Origin: JBGLNL01 sp964548045
GTDB lineage: Bacteria; Chloroflexota; Dehalococcoidia; SZUA-161; SpSt-899
Reading direction: 5' to 3'
DNA length: 52,063 nt
NCBI GenBank assembly: GCA_964548045.1
Contig: CAZJQZ010000002.1
Span: 1-52,063, forward strand
Notes under the pieces: generated by a model
The model's database searches: none
What the model was told of the DNA's origin: nothing
The model's input: the letters and a program-made list of their open reading frames with translations, nothing else
Made by a program: the position numbers and the translations under genes
In this document: positions 17,445 to 26,063 of the stretch, one piece after another
How the letters are laid out: each line of letters opens with the position of its first letter
How positions within the stretch are numbered: the stretch's first letter is position 1

Positions 17445-18308
17445 TTAGCTGATGTATTTCCCGATCAACAAATCAAGATCCTTCTTCACCCGATCGGAAA
17501 TGAGTTCCGGAGAAGTCACAATGGCATTCTCCAGAGCATTAACACACACACAAAATCTTTTCTGGGGGATATTAGCCGCAGCCAGCCTTATGATATTCTT
17601 GGCTCGATCTATATTCTGGTTCAGTATTTCGATTATCTCCTCAATGCGAACCTGATCCAAATCATCGTGCCAGGAATCGTAATCAGTGACACAAGCCAGC
17701 GCAGCATAACAGATTTCCGCTTCCCTGGCCAGTTTTGCCTCCGGTAAAACTGTCATCCCGATGATATCGGCACCCCATGATTTATACAGCCTCGATTCAG
17801 CCTTGGTGGAAAACTGCGGCCCTTCCATAGCAATAAAGGTACCGCCACGATGAACCGTTGCCCCAACTTCGTGAGCCGCCTGAAAAAGGATCTGGCTCAA
17901 AGCCGGACAAAAAGGTTCGGAATAGGGAATGTGCACAACTATTCCATCGCTGAAAAATGAGTTCACCCGTCCCCTGGTCCGGTCAATAACCTGATCCGGA
18001 ACAATCAGGTCCCTGGGTTTCAATTCCTCCTTGAAACTGCCACACGAATTGATGGCGATAATCCACTCCACACCGAGCGACTTGAGGGCATAAATATTAG
18101 CCCTCGCCGGGATTTCGTGAGGAGGAAACCGATGCCCCCGGCCATGCCTCGGCAGGAAAGCAATGTTCGTTCCTTCCAGTACCCCAATTGCAATGGAATC
18201 GCTGGGATCACCGAATGGAGTGCTGATTTTGACCTCTTCCACATTGGTCATGCCCTCGATTTCATAAAGTCCTGTGCCACCGATAACTCCAATCTTAGCT
18301 TCCGGCAT
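17445..18308 (-). CDS. mtnP: 5'-methylthioadenosine phosphorylase
   Basis: Phosphorolysis of methylthioadenosine (from SAM-dependent polyamine or other chemistry) to adenine and methylthioribose-1-phosphate. The N-terminal GVIGGTGLYEIEG, TPFGDPSD, PRHGRGHRFPPHEIPARAN and the FIAMEGPQFSTKAES segment match family II purine nucleoside phosphorylases of the MTAP type; length 287 aa is normal. It overlaps mtnA by 14 nt and is followed 6 nt later by the MetE-like gene. Confidence 0.95.
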   Translation of the reverse strand: MPEAKIGVIGGTGLYEIEGMTNVEEVKISTPFGDPSDSIAIGVLEGTNIAFLPRHGRGHRFPPHEIPARANIYALKSLGVEWIIAINSCGSFKEELKPRDLIVPDQVIDRTRGRVNSFFSDGIVVHIPYSEPFCPALSQILFQAAHEVGATVHRGGTFIAMEGPQFSTKAESRLYKSWGADIIGMTVLPEAKLAREAEICYAALACVTDYDSWHDDLDQVRIEEIIEILNQNIDRAKNIIRLAAANIPQKRFCVCVNALENAIVTSPELISDRVKKDLDLLIGKYIS

Positions 18309-19347
18309 TCAATTCTCCTTTCCGCATTGCCCAGAGACTTTCCGTATAAGGGTTTCTAGCTATACCTTCTTCGGTAATTATAGCAGACACATACCGATGC
18401 GGAGTAACGTCAAAGGCAGGGTTGGCAGCTCGAACCCCTTCCGGGGCAATCCGCGAGCCATAGGGATGAGTCACTTCCTCCGGGTTTCTTTCTTCGATAG
18501 GTATTTCATCACCCGATCCGAGATGGAAATCAATGGTACTCACAGGCGCTGCCACATAAAAAGGGATACCGTTTTCGTGAGCCAGCACGGCAACGCTGTA
18601 AGTGCCAATCTTATTAGCTACATCCCCATTAGCGGCAATTCTGTCAGCTCCCACAACCACACAATCGATCTTGCCAGCTTTCATGAAATGCCCGGCCATG
18701 TTATCAGTAATAAGTGTCACCGGGATATCGGCCCGCATCAACTCCCATGTCGTAAGCCGCGCACCTTGAAGCAAGGGGCGGGTCTCATCGGCAAATACTT
18801 CAATATTTTTCCCCTGCTCATGAGCCGCACCAATTATCCCCAGCGCCGTGCCATAACCGGCGGTAGCCAGCGCCCCGGCATTGCAATGGGTCAATACGCT
18901 AAACCCATTCCCGATTAATTCAGCCCCATTTTGACTCATCCTCCGATCATCTTCCGCCGTTTCCCTCTCGATCACTCCGGCTTCTTCAATTAGTTTCGAT
19001 TTGATTCCACCTACATCCGATCCGACTTGAGCAACACGATTCATTCGATCCAAGGCCCAGAATAAATTGACCGCGGTGGGGCGAGTGGCAGCAATAGTCT
19101 GCGAAACCTCATGCAATCTGGCCAGGAATTCATCTTTCGACGCAGTCTCAATAGCCTGAGCGCCAAGAGCCAACCCGAAGGCCGCCGCCACGCCAATGGC
19201 AGGCGCCCCGCGGATCCGGAGCTTCCTGATAGCCTCACAGATTCCGGGAACGTCATTCACCTCCAGATAAGTTTCCTCCCACGGAAGACGTGTCTGATCC
19301 AGAAGTATTATCCTGCCTTCCCGCCAATCGATTGGTTTGATGTTCAT
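18295..19347 (-). CDS. mtnA: Methylthioribose-1-phosphate isomerase
   Basis: Converts methylthioribose-1-phosphate to methylthioribulose-1-phosphate. The 350-aa eIF2B-like protein has RIRGAPAIGVAAAFG (44-58), the catalytic cysteine in LTHCNAGALAT (near 160) and the catalytic aspartate region GADRIAANGDVANKIGTY (near 240). It starts with a 4-nt overlap with the upstream alcohol dehydrogenase. The downstream enzymes of the classical methionine salvage route (MtnB, MtnC, MtnD) are absent from the window. Confidence 0.95.
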   Translation of the reverse strand: MNIKPIDWREGRIILLDQTRLPWEETYLEVNDVPGICEAIRKLRIRGAPAIGVAAAFGLALGAQAIETASKDEFLARLHEVSQTIAATRPTAVNLFWALDRMNRVAQVGSDVGGIKSKLIEEAGVIERETAEDDRRMSQNGAELIGNGFSVLTHCNAGALATAGYGTALGIIGAAHEQGKNIEVFADETRPLLQGARLTTWELMRADIPVTLITDNMAGHFMKAGKIDCVVVGADRIAANGDVANKIGTYSVAVLAHENGIPFYVAAPVSTIDFHLGSGDEIPIEERNPEEVTHPYGSRIAPEGVRAANPAFDVTPHRYVSAIITEEGIARNPYTESLWAMRKGELNAGS

Positions 19348-20306
19348 TGTGCCCTCATATCAATCAGAACCTTGAGCGCATCAGTCCGGCCAGATCGCTC
19401 AAAGGCAGCGTTTGACTTTTCGATGGGATACCGGGCAGTAATCAATCTTTCGATAGGCATATCAGGAAACGATTGCAACATCCGCAAGCCATCTTTGAAC
19501 TGCCCGCAACGGGAACCGATAACCGTCTGCTCATTTATCACCAGCGACGAAAGGTTAAGTTTGCCATCCGCCGCAACGGTTGATTTCAACACAATGGTTC
19601 CCCTCGGAGCACACAGTTCCATCGCCTGATTGATCCCATCAGCCGATCCGGTAGCCTCAACAACGATATCCGCTCCCGGCTCAATCTTGTTGACATCGCG
19701 GGTCGTTTTCAAATGCCGCCATCCGGCTACTTCGAGTTTTTCAATATGGTGTCCCACCAGGCTCACATCGGAAAGAACGGTGGAAAGAACCCAAGCACAC
19801 AGAATTCCCAGTTTGCCATCTCCAAGAACAATCGCCCGCTTCCATCTCTCTGGTTTGAGTTGTTCCAGTATTTCACATGCCGCTGAAAGCGGCTCGGTGA
19901 AAACCGCCCGCTCATCTGAAATCTCAGGGGGAACTTCCCGCAGGTTGGCAATCGGCAGGATGCAGTAATCGGCCATGCAGCCATCCAGATTCAGAATGCC
20001 CAGTGTACTCCTTTCAGGGCAATGCCGTCCCAAGCCAACATCGCACAGGTCGCACTTGCCGCAAGCAATGTTGATCTCGCCGACCACCCTTTTGCCAACC
20101 CAAGCAGCATCCTCGCAACTCTCAACCGTGCCCACAAACTCATGTCCCAGTATCCCGACGAACCCCATGTAACCTTTCATAATTTCCAGATCGGTCTGGC
20201 AAATACCAGCAAAATGCACCCGAATCCGCGCCCAGTCTGCCGGAACGTCAGGCACCGTATGATCCGGGACAAACTGCAAATCCTCATTAAAAATAACTGC
20301 TCGCAT
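19344..20306 (-). CDS. Zinc-dependent MDR alcohol dehydrogenase
   Basis: MDR-superfamily dehydrogenase with catalytic-zinc motifs AGICQTDLEIMKG and GHEFVG, and a structural zinc site CGKCDLCDVGLGRHC. The Rossmann region VLGDGKLGILCA follows the usual ADH domain. I use the ATG at 20306 (MRAVIF), the usual start in this family; an in-frame TTG at 20336 preceded by AGGGG is an alternative. Product 320 aa. Its stop overlaps the mtnA start by 4 nt, so it may act on a carbonyl produced from methylthioribulose-1-phosphate; the substrate remains unproven. Confidence 0.85.
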   Translation of the reverse strand: MRAVIFNEDLQFVPDHTVPDVPADWARIRVHFAGICQTDLEIMKGYMGFVGILGHEFVGTVESCEDAAWVGKRVVGEINIACGKCDLCDVGLGRHCPERSTLGILNLDGCMADYCILPIANLREVPPEISDERAVFTEPLSAACEILEQLKPERWKRAIVLGDGKLGILCAWVLSTVLSDVSLVGHHIEKLEVAGWRHLKTTRDVNKIEPGADIVVEATGSADGINQAMELCAPRGTIVLKSTVAADGKLNLSSLVINEQTVIGSRCGQFKDGLRMLQSFPDMPIERLITARYPIEKSNAAFERSGRTDALKVLIDMRAQ

Positions 20307-20319
20307 AATCAACCAAACA

Positions 20320-20347
20320 GCAGAGGCGCATTGCAAAGTGCCCCTAC
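20320..20347. repeat. Degenerate copy of the 28-bp palindromic repeat
   Basis: On the minus strand this 28-mer begins GTAGGGGCAC, has TTGCAA at its centre and matches the 28-bp repeat inside cbiA at 23 of 28 positions when that repeat's arms are symmetrised. It contains the stop codon of the TIM-barrel gene and abuts the alternative TTG start of the alcohol dehydrogenase. Confidence 0.5.
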
Positions 20348-21255
20348 CAGCAAACTATTCCTTTGCTCTGCAAGAAAGCTACTGCATTGCGAGCAGCCTG
20401 TGGATCATTCCACTCACCAATTTCGCATACCCGGATTATATTCTCCGGCAAATTACGGGCAATCATATCCCAGTTCAAATCGCCAGTGCCCGGCGCACAA
20501 TGATCCCTGAGGCCCCGGACATCATGCAGGTGAACGCCGATCAGCCGGTCACCAAGAGCCGCAAACCAATCCTCATGCGGCGTAAAGCCGATCCGCGATT
20601 GTATTTCCGCATGGCCTACATCATGCCAGTAACCCACTACTTCCGGCTGGAACTCTTCAAGAATATCCATCATCTCATACAGATTGGGAATCTCATGATA
20701 ATTGACCCGGTTTTCCAGCCCTAACCGGATGCCATTTGAGCGAGCATATCCCGCAAGCTCCAGCAGGCTCTCTTTGGTCAAATCCACATGCGGACATGCC
20801 ATGAACTGGCGGGCTTTTACGAGTACATCCTTCAACTCCTCGAATTCCTGACTGTCCATTCTTTCCTGCTCACAAAGCTTCCGCATGTCCTTTTCTATTT
20901 CCGGATTCATATCGGCATAACCGGCATGCACCACTACCACCTTCGCCCCCACTTCAACGGCCAGATCAATGGTCCGCTTGACACCCTCAATCGCCAGTTT
21001 CCGCACATCCTCATCAAAAGAACTCAATGAAAGAGTACTGGCAAGGCCCTCGGCGGTTTCAACGTTGGGACAGGGAGCATGAACACTGGAAACCTGCAAA
21101 TCGCCGATAGACAAAAGTCCCTTTAATTTTTCCGGCGTGAGGGCAATATTAAATTCCAGATGAGTGAACCCGAATTCGCTCGCGTCCCGAACGAAGTCAG
21201 ACATGTTTTCATAGTTGAGACTCCACATTGAAGAAAGAGATATTTCGGAGTTCAT
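20344..21255 (-). CDS. TIM-barrel sugar isomerase/epimerase-like protein
   Basis: 303-aa protein of the AP-endonuclease-2/xylose-isomerase-like TIM-barrel superfamily. Metal-site strands are visible in SSVHAPCPN, VVVHAGY, LGLENRVNYHE (Glu), GYWHDVGHAEI (His/Asp) and HLHDVRG. Members isomerise or epimerise sugars and sugar phosphates; the exact reaction is unknown. It overlaps ispG by 4 nt upstream and precedes the alcohol dehydrogenase and mtnA, so a phosphorylated pentulose-type substrate is a reasonable guess. Confidence 0.85.
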   Translation of the reverse strand: MNSEISLSSMWSLNYENMSDFVRDASEFGFTHLEFNIALTPEKLKGLLSIGDLQVSSVHAPCPNVETAEGLASTLSLSSFDEDVRKLAIEGVKRTIDLAVEVGAKVVVVHAGYADMNPEIEKDMRKLCEQERMDSQEFEELKDVLVKARQFMACPHVDLTKESLLELAGYARSNGIRLGLENRVNYHEIPNLYEMMDILEEFQPEVVGYWHDVGHAEIQSRIGFTPHEDWFAALGDRLIGVHLHDVRGLRDHCAPGTGDLNWDMIARNLPENIIRVCEIGEWNDPQAARNAVAFLQSKGIVCW

Positions 21256-22301
21256 AAATTCTCCACTTCAGTCATTAACGCCGTGAAAAAATCAGCTTCA
21301 TCAACAGTTCTCAACTTCTCGCCCTTCTTGAATATTACTCCCTTTCCTTTGCCACATGCCAATCCTACATCAGCGTCTTTCGCTTCACCCGGCCCGTTGA
21401 CCACACAACCCATCACCGCTACCGTGACAGATTTATCCAGTTTTGAAATGCGCTCTTCCACAGCTCTGGCCAGATCGTAAAATCCAATCGCCTCACATCT
21501 CCCACAGGTGGGGCAACTCACCAGCCTCGGGCCATGTTCTCGCAACTCCAGGGGCTTCAGCATATCGTAGGCAGCTTTGATCTCTTCACACGGATCGGAA
21601 GTAGTCAGAGAAACACGAACGCTGTCCCCAATGCCCAGATATAAAAGCGCCCCCAGCCCCACAGCACTTTTTATACTCCCGGAGCCGGGAAGGCCTGCCT
21701 CAGTCACACCGATGTGAAGAGGGTAAGGCATTTTTTCGGCAATGGTTTTATTGGCCTCGATAGTAGCAATCACATCCGACGCCTTGATGGAAACTTCGAT
21801 CAGTTCGAAATCCATACCTTCCAGTAACCGGATTTGCTCCAGGGCAGCCTCCGACATTCTACCGGCAAGATCACTTCCCCCCCGTTCATGAGCCAGACTA
21901 CCGGCATTCACACCTATTCGAAGCGGTATCGATCTCTCCCTGGCGGAGCGCACAATGGCAGCCACGTTTTCTTCACCCTGAATATTCCCCGGATTGAACC
22001 GGACCTGATCTACACCGCTCTCCATCGAAGCAATTGCCAGACGATGATCGAAATGTATATCGGCAATGATGGGCATTGAAGCGTTCCGTTTGATTTCGGC
22101 AAGCGCTTCGGCAGCCTCCGTATCCGGGACGGCAATTCTGACAATCTCACATCCGGCATCGGCCAACCTGGAAATCTGATCGAGCGTAGCCGGTATATTG
22201 CGAGTGTCCGTCTTGGTCATCGACTGGATATTCACCGGAGCTCCGCCACCTACGGTGACATCGCCAACCTGAATTGAACGGGAAACTCTGCGTCGAATCA
22301 T
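21252..22301 (-). CDS. ispG: 4-hydroxy-3-methylbut-2-enyl diphosphate synthase
   Basis: [4Fe-4S] enzyme of the MEP pathway converting ME-cPP to HMBPP. Typical N-terminus RRVSRSIQVGDVTVGGGAPVNIQSMTKTDT, barrel segment IRIGVNAGSL and the cluster cysteines in SCPTCGRCEA (about 260-268) and MGCVVNGPGEAKDADVG. Length 349 aa is that of the short bacterial form. It follows rseP by 22 nt and overlaps the TIM-barrel gene by 4 nt. Confidence 0.96.
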   Translation of the reverse strand: MIRRRVSRSIQVGDVTVGGGAPVNIQSMTKTDTRNIPATLDQISRLADAGCEIVRIAVPDTEAAEALAEIKRNASMPIIADIHFDHRLAIASMESGVDQVRFNPGNIQGEENVAAIVRSARERSIPLRIGVNAGSLAHERGGSDLAGRMSEAALEQIRLLEGMDFELIEVSIKASDVIATIEANKTIAEKMPYPLHIGVTEAGLPGSGSIKSAVGLGALLYLGIGDSVRVSLTTSDPCEEIKAAYDMLKPLELREHGPRLVSCPTCGRCEAIGFYDLARAVEERISKLDKSVTVAVMGCVVNGPGEAKDADVGLACGKGKGVIFKKGEKLRTVDEADFFTALMTEVENL

Positions 22302-22323
22302 TTTATCGCCAAGTTATGAGGAT

Positions 22324-23394
22324 TCACGGGAGAAGGCTCTCCCCGGCAATGATGCGGTCGATATCCTGATAGGTAACAAATAATATGAATGCAATCAGCA
22401 ATGCAAATCCCGCCAGATGGATCATGCCTTCCGTTTTCGGGGAAACCCGCTTTCCCCGGCGTACAATCTCAATGAGAACGAATACGATCCTCCCGCCATC
22501 GAGCGCAGGGATCGGTAAAAGGTTAACTATCCCCAAGTTAAAGCTGAGCACTCCGGCCCAGAAAAACAAATCCTCCCACGTTCCCCGTTCGGCGATCTCC
22601 ACGGTGACATCCCCGGCCGCCACCGGCCCGCCAAGTTCAAATGGTATTTCCCGCGTGACGAGTGCCCAGATACCATCCTTCATGGCAACGATCATATCCC
22701 AGTTTGTCTGGCTGCCCTTTGCTATCGCCGTCCAGGGCGGATACCATTTGTTCTCCCGAATTAACCGGGCATGGGTAATAACAACTCCCAGCGGTCCTTG
22801 ATCCTTCGGGTATTGCTCGCGGGGGACCAACTCAAAACTGAGCTCCTCTTCCGCGCGAAGTACAACAACAGTTATTTCATCGCCCAGATTTTCGTTTACT
22901 ACATCACCCAGGTCATCTCTGTTAACTATATCAACATCGTCAATTCGAATTATTTCATCGCCATCTTGAATGCCGACAACATAAGCCGGGGTGTCTTCTT
23001 CCACTCTAACGACTTCAATACCTTCATAACCCACCACCTCATCATGTGGAATCATGTACACAAAGATGAAAAGAAGCAACGGAAAAATCAACATCACCAA
23101 AGAGCCGGCACTCAAGACCAGCAATCGGCTCCACGGGTCTTTACTGGCCAGACTCCCTTCTTCCGAAGGGTCCTCTTCGCCCAGCATTTTGCAGAATCCA
23201 CCAAGGGGAATCCAATTGATAGAGTACAGCGTTTCGCCATGCTGTTTACCCCAGATACGCGGGGGCAATCCCAGCCCAAATTCCAGCACCTTCACACCAC
23301 GCCACTTGGCAGTGACGAAGTGCCCCATCTCGTGAATGAATACGAGGAAAAAGAGACTAACCACAAACCACAGTATCGCCCAGCCGGCAGTCAT
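22324..23394 (-). CDS. rseP: RseP-type site-2 metalloprotease
   Basis: Intramembrane zinc protease of peptidase family M50. The zinc motif HEMGH is at residues 21-25 in the first membrane segment, a PDZ domain occupies about 110-200, and the second active-site motif NLLPIPALDGGRI precedes the last membrane helices. I start at 23394, giving 356 aa, because that ATG overlaps the dxr stop by 4 nt (ATGA) and begins directly with the first hydrophobic segment. The dxr-rseP pairing with cdsA and uppS is conserved across bacteria. Confidence 0.94.
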   Translation of the reverse strand: MTAGWAILWFVVSLFFLVFIHEMGHFVTAKWRGVKVLEFGLGLPPRIWGKQHGETLYSINWIPLGGFCKMLGEEDPSEEGSLASKDPWSRLLVLSAGSLVMLIFPLLLFIFVYMIPHDEVVGYEGIEVVRVEEDTPAYVVGIQDGDEIIRIDDVDIVNRDDLGDVVNENLGDEITVVVLRAEEELSFELVPREQYPKDQGPLGVVITHARLIRENKWYPPWTAIAKGSQTNWDMIVAMKDGIWALVTREIPFELGGPVAAGDVTVEIAERGTWEDLFFWAGVLSFNLGIVNLLPIPALDGGRIVFVLIEIVRRGKRVSPKTEGMIHLAGFALLIAFILFVTYQDIDRIIAGESLLP

Positions 23395-24503
23395 GATGCA
23401 CACCACCCGCGCGCCGTTTCTCTGGCCCATGAATCAGCGGCCAGAATATCTTCAATAGAAGGATTTTCGATCTTGGTATGTCGGCCTAAAGTATCTTCCA
23501 GCAATCCAGGAATATCAAGGAATCCGATTTGGCCATTGAGGAAACGATCCACCGCCACTTCATCGGCAACGCTTAATATCGCCGGAAGGGTTCCTCCCGC
23601 TTCTCCGGCTTCGAAGGCAAGCCGCAGGCAGGGATACCTGCTGAAATCGATAGGTGCCAGTTTGAGTGATTCGATCTCATCGAAATCCAGTTTGGGAAGT
23701 TCCGGATTGCCCCATCTTTCGGGATGCGAAATGGCATACTGAATCGGAAGGCGCATATCAGGGACACCAAGCTGCGCTTTAACCGAACCGTCGGTAAATT
23801 CAACCATCGAATGAATTATGCTGCCCGAATGAATCATTACTTTGATTCTATCGAATGGGACATCGAAAAGCCAGTGCGCTTCGATGACTTCCATTCCCTT
23901 GTTCATCAGATTGGCGGAATCGATAGTAACCTTTTTGCCCATCGTCCAGGTCGGGTGCCGCAAAGCTTCCTCGGCCGTGACGTTACCCATATCTTCCATC
24001 GCCCGATCACGAAAAGCCCCGCCGGACGCCGTAAGGATGATCTGCTCAATTTCGCTCCGGCCCTCTCCCTGCAGGCACTGCCAGATAGCGCTGTGTTCGC
24101 TATCAACCGGTTTGATCTCCACCCCAAACTTGTGAGCTTCGGCCATCACGATGGCGCCAGCCATTACCAGAACCTCTTTATTTGCCAGTGCTACGGTCTT
24201 CCCGGAACGAATCGCCGCCAACGTGGGCTCCAATCCCGCCGCACCCGAAGTGGCCACCACTACCAGATCAACCTCGGGATGGCTGGCTATTTCATGCAGT
24301 GGCAAATCATGAATTGTCCCTGCGCAGGAAATCATCTGAGGATGGAATTCGTCAGCCTGCCGTTGCAGCAGGTTAACATTGCTCCCGGCTGCCAGAGCCA
24401 ACACATCAAGCCTTTCCGGGAATGCACGAGCTATCTGGAGAGTCTGTTGACCGATAGAACCAGTCGAACCCAGAACCGCAATTCTCTTCTTCACACCAGC
24501 CAT
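23391..24503 (-). CDS. dxr: 1-deoxy-D-xylulose-5-phosphate reductoisomerase
   Basis: Second MEP-pathway enzyme, NADPH-dependent conversion of DXP to MEP. The nucleotide motif IAVLGSTGSIGQQTL is at residues 8-22; the KEVLVMAG and PVDSEHSAIWQCL metal/substrate segments and TASGGAFRD and WTMGKKVTIDSA follow. The first ATG of the frame is at 24503 (370 aa); a TTG three codons upstream is possible. It overlaps cdsA by 13 nt. Confidence 0.96.
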   Translation of the reverse strand: MAGVKKRIAVLGSTGSIGQQTLQIARAFPERLDVLALAAGSNVNLLQRQADEFHPQMISCAGTIHDLPLHEIASHPEVDLVVVATSGAAGLEPTLAAIRSGKTVALANKEVLVMAGAIVMAEAHKFGVEIKPVDSEHSAIWQCLQGEGRSEIEQIILTASGGAFRDRAMEDMGNVTAEEALRHPTWTMGKKVTIDSANLMNKGMEVIEAHWLFDVPFDRIKVMIHSGSIIHSMVEFTDGSVKAQLGVPDMRLPIQYAISHPERWGNPELPKLDFDEIESLKLAPIDFSRYPCLRLAFEAGEAGGTLPAILSVADEVAVDRFLNGQIGFLDIPGLLEDTLGRHTKIENPSIEDILAADSWARETARGWCAS

Positions 24504-25285
24504 ATTACCCAATAGTATACCAGAACTATCACAAATATGAGGCTATCGAGCCGATCGAGTGCGCCACCGTGTCCCGGAATAACGCTTCCCGCCTCTTTTA
24601 TCTCAGCGCTCCGCTTGATGGTTGATTCGGCCAGGTCACCCAGTTGAGCAAAGATACCGATAAGAAATCCCAGTGGAATTATCAGGTGATATCCAACATC
24701 GTCCAGTTCAGTCACAATTGCAACCGCTACCGTCGCCACAATCGCACCAATCAGTCCCCCGGCAGCCCCTTCCCAGGTTTTGCCCGGACTTACCATCGGC
24801 GCCATGCGATGTTTGCCAAAGGCTCGGCCCACAAAATAAGCACTCGTATCACAGGCAAAAGTGGTTAAAAGTGCCAGAAAAACCCAGTCACGTCCCTCAT
24901 CCAGTTCCCTCAGAAAGACGAAATGGCTCATCATCCACCCGATATATAAAACCCCTCCAATCGTCCATGTCCAGTTCATCAGGGCGTTTCTTTTGGTTGG
25001 ATAAAGCAGGCATCGGATCAACGGCAGCACCACTACCCCGGTTATGAGAAGCGAAGTGGTCCGTTCGTCATCGGAATGAGCATCGAGAACAAAAAGCAGG
25101 GTTAAAAGTGTGCCGAGAAACAGGAAGGGACGCCAGCCAGCTATGCTGGCCAGCCGATAAAACTCAATGATACCCAGAAAAACAAAAACAGCTACCGCGA
25201 TGGAAAACCAGGGTTCTCCAAACCAGACAGCAGCTCCGATGATGGGCAGAAGAAACAGCGCGCTGATGACCCTTTGCCAGAGCAT
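24491..25285 (-). CDS. cdsA: Phosphatidate cytidylyltransferase
   Basis: Integral membrane enzyme making CDP-diacylglycerol. About seven hydrophobic segments, and the CDS signature near the C-terminus: FGKHRMAPMVSPGKTWEGAAGG and the final SAEIKEAGSVIPGHGGALDRLDSLIF. The 264-aa length is normal. It lies 34 nt after uppS and overlaps dxr, matching the conserved uppS-cdsA-dxr-rseP order. Confidence 0.95.
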   Translation of the reverse strand: MLWQRVISALFLLPIIGAAVWFGEPWFSIAVAVFVFLGIIEFYRLASIAGWRPFLFLGTLLTLLFVLDAHSDDERTTSLLITGVVVLPLIRCLLYPTKRNALMNWTWTIGGVLYIGWMMSHFVFLRELDEGRDWVFLALLTTFACDTSAYFVGRAFGKHRMAPMVSPGKTWEGAAGGLIGAIVATVAVAIVTELDDVGYHLIIPLGFLIGIFAQLGDLAESTIKRSAEIKEAGSVIPGHGGALDRLDSLIFVIVLVYYWVIWLV

Positions 25286-25319
25286 ACCTCAACTCAGGAT
25301 CTCTTGAGGCAGGGCCTCA

Positions 25320-26060
25320 TCAGTCCCCTCTCCTTCTCCCGTTTGACGTAAGCCCTCCAAAACGTCTCTCACGCTGACTGTATGCATTCAAAGCCTTCAG
25401 CACTTCCTCTTCATCGAAGTCAGGCCAGAAAATGGAAGTAGCGTAGTATTCACTATAGGCAGACTGCCAGATAAGAAAATTGGAAAGGCGCATCTCATCG
25501 GCAGTGCGAATGACCAGATCGGGATCGGGGGTTCCGTTGGTATAAAGATAACGAGTAAAGATATCCTCGTCAATCTCTTCCGGAGGCAGGCCCTCCCTAA
25601 CAATTCGCTGAACTGCCTGCAAAATATCGGCCCGACCGCCATAATTAAAGGCTATGTTAAGCGTCATTTGCGTATTATTCTTTGTTAAATCGATGGCCCA
25701 CTTGACCTTTGACTGAAGCTCCTCCGATAACCCTTCGAGGTGCCCCAGATGGCAGAGCCTGATACCTTCTTTGTGCAAGTTTTCCGTCTCACGGTCGATC
25801 ACATCGGCCAGTATCCGAAAAAGGCCCTGAATCTCTCCTGCGGGACGGTTCCAGTTTTCGGTGGAAAAAGCATACAGGGTGAGATATTTTACGCCATAAT
25901 TGCCGAACGTCCGGATAATGCGGCGTATGTTCTCAGTGCCCGCCCGATGGCCCTCCATTCGAGTAAGCCCCCGGCTTTCAGCCCAACGACCATTGCCATC
26001 CATAATAATGGCTACGTGAGTAGGAACCGGAATAATTTCCGTGGCGGGCACTTCATCCAT
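25320..26060 (-). CDS. uppS: Undecaprenyl diphosphate synthase
   Basis: cis-Prenyltransferase making the C55 lipid carrier for cell-wall or surface polymers. VAIIMDGNGRWAESRGL carries the catalytic Asp21; VKYLTLYAFSTENWNRP and the C-terminal PDPDLVIRTADEMRLSNFLIWQSAYSEYY signature are complete. Length 246 aa is normal. It starts 3 nt after the acyl-CoA dehydrogenase stop. Confidence 0.96.
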   Translation of the reverse strand: MDEVPATEIIPVPTHVAIIMDGNGRWAESRGLTRMEGHRAGTENIRRIIRTFGNYGVKYLTLYAFSTENWNRPAGEIQGLFRILADVIDRETENLHKEGIRLCHLGHLEGLSEELQSKVKWAIDLTKNNTQMTLNIAFNYGGRADILQAVQRIVREGLPPEEIDEDIFTRYLYTNGTPDPDLVIRTADEMRLSNFLIWQSAYSEYYATSIFWPDFDEEEVLKALNAYSQRERRFGGLTSNGRRRGD

Positions 26061-26063
26061 ATG

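Noticed and set aside
22771..24515. Long plus-strand frames opposite rseP and dxr
   Set aside because: Translations show no domain and mirror conserved minus-strand enzymes, so they are shadows.
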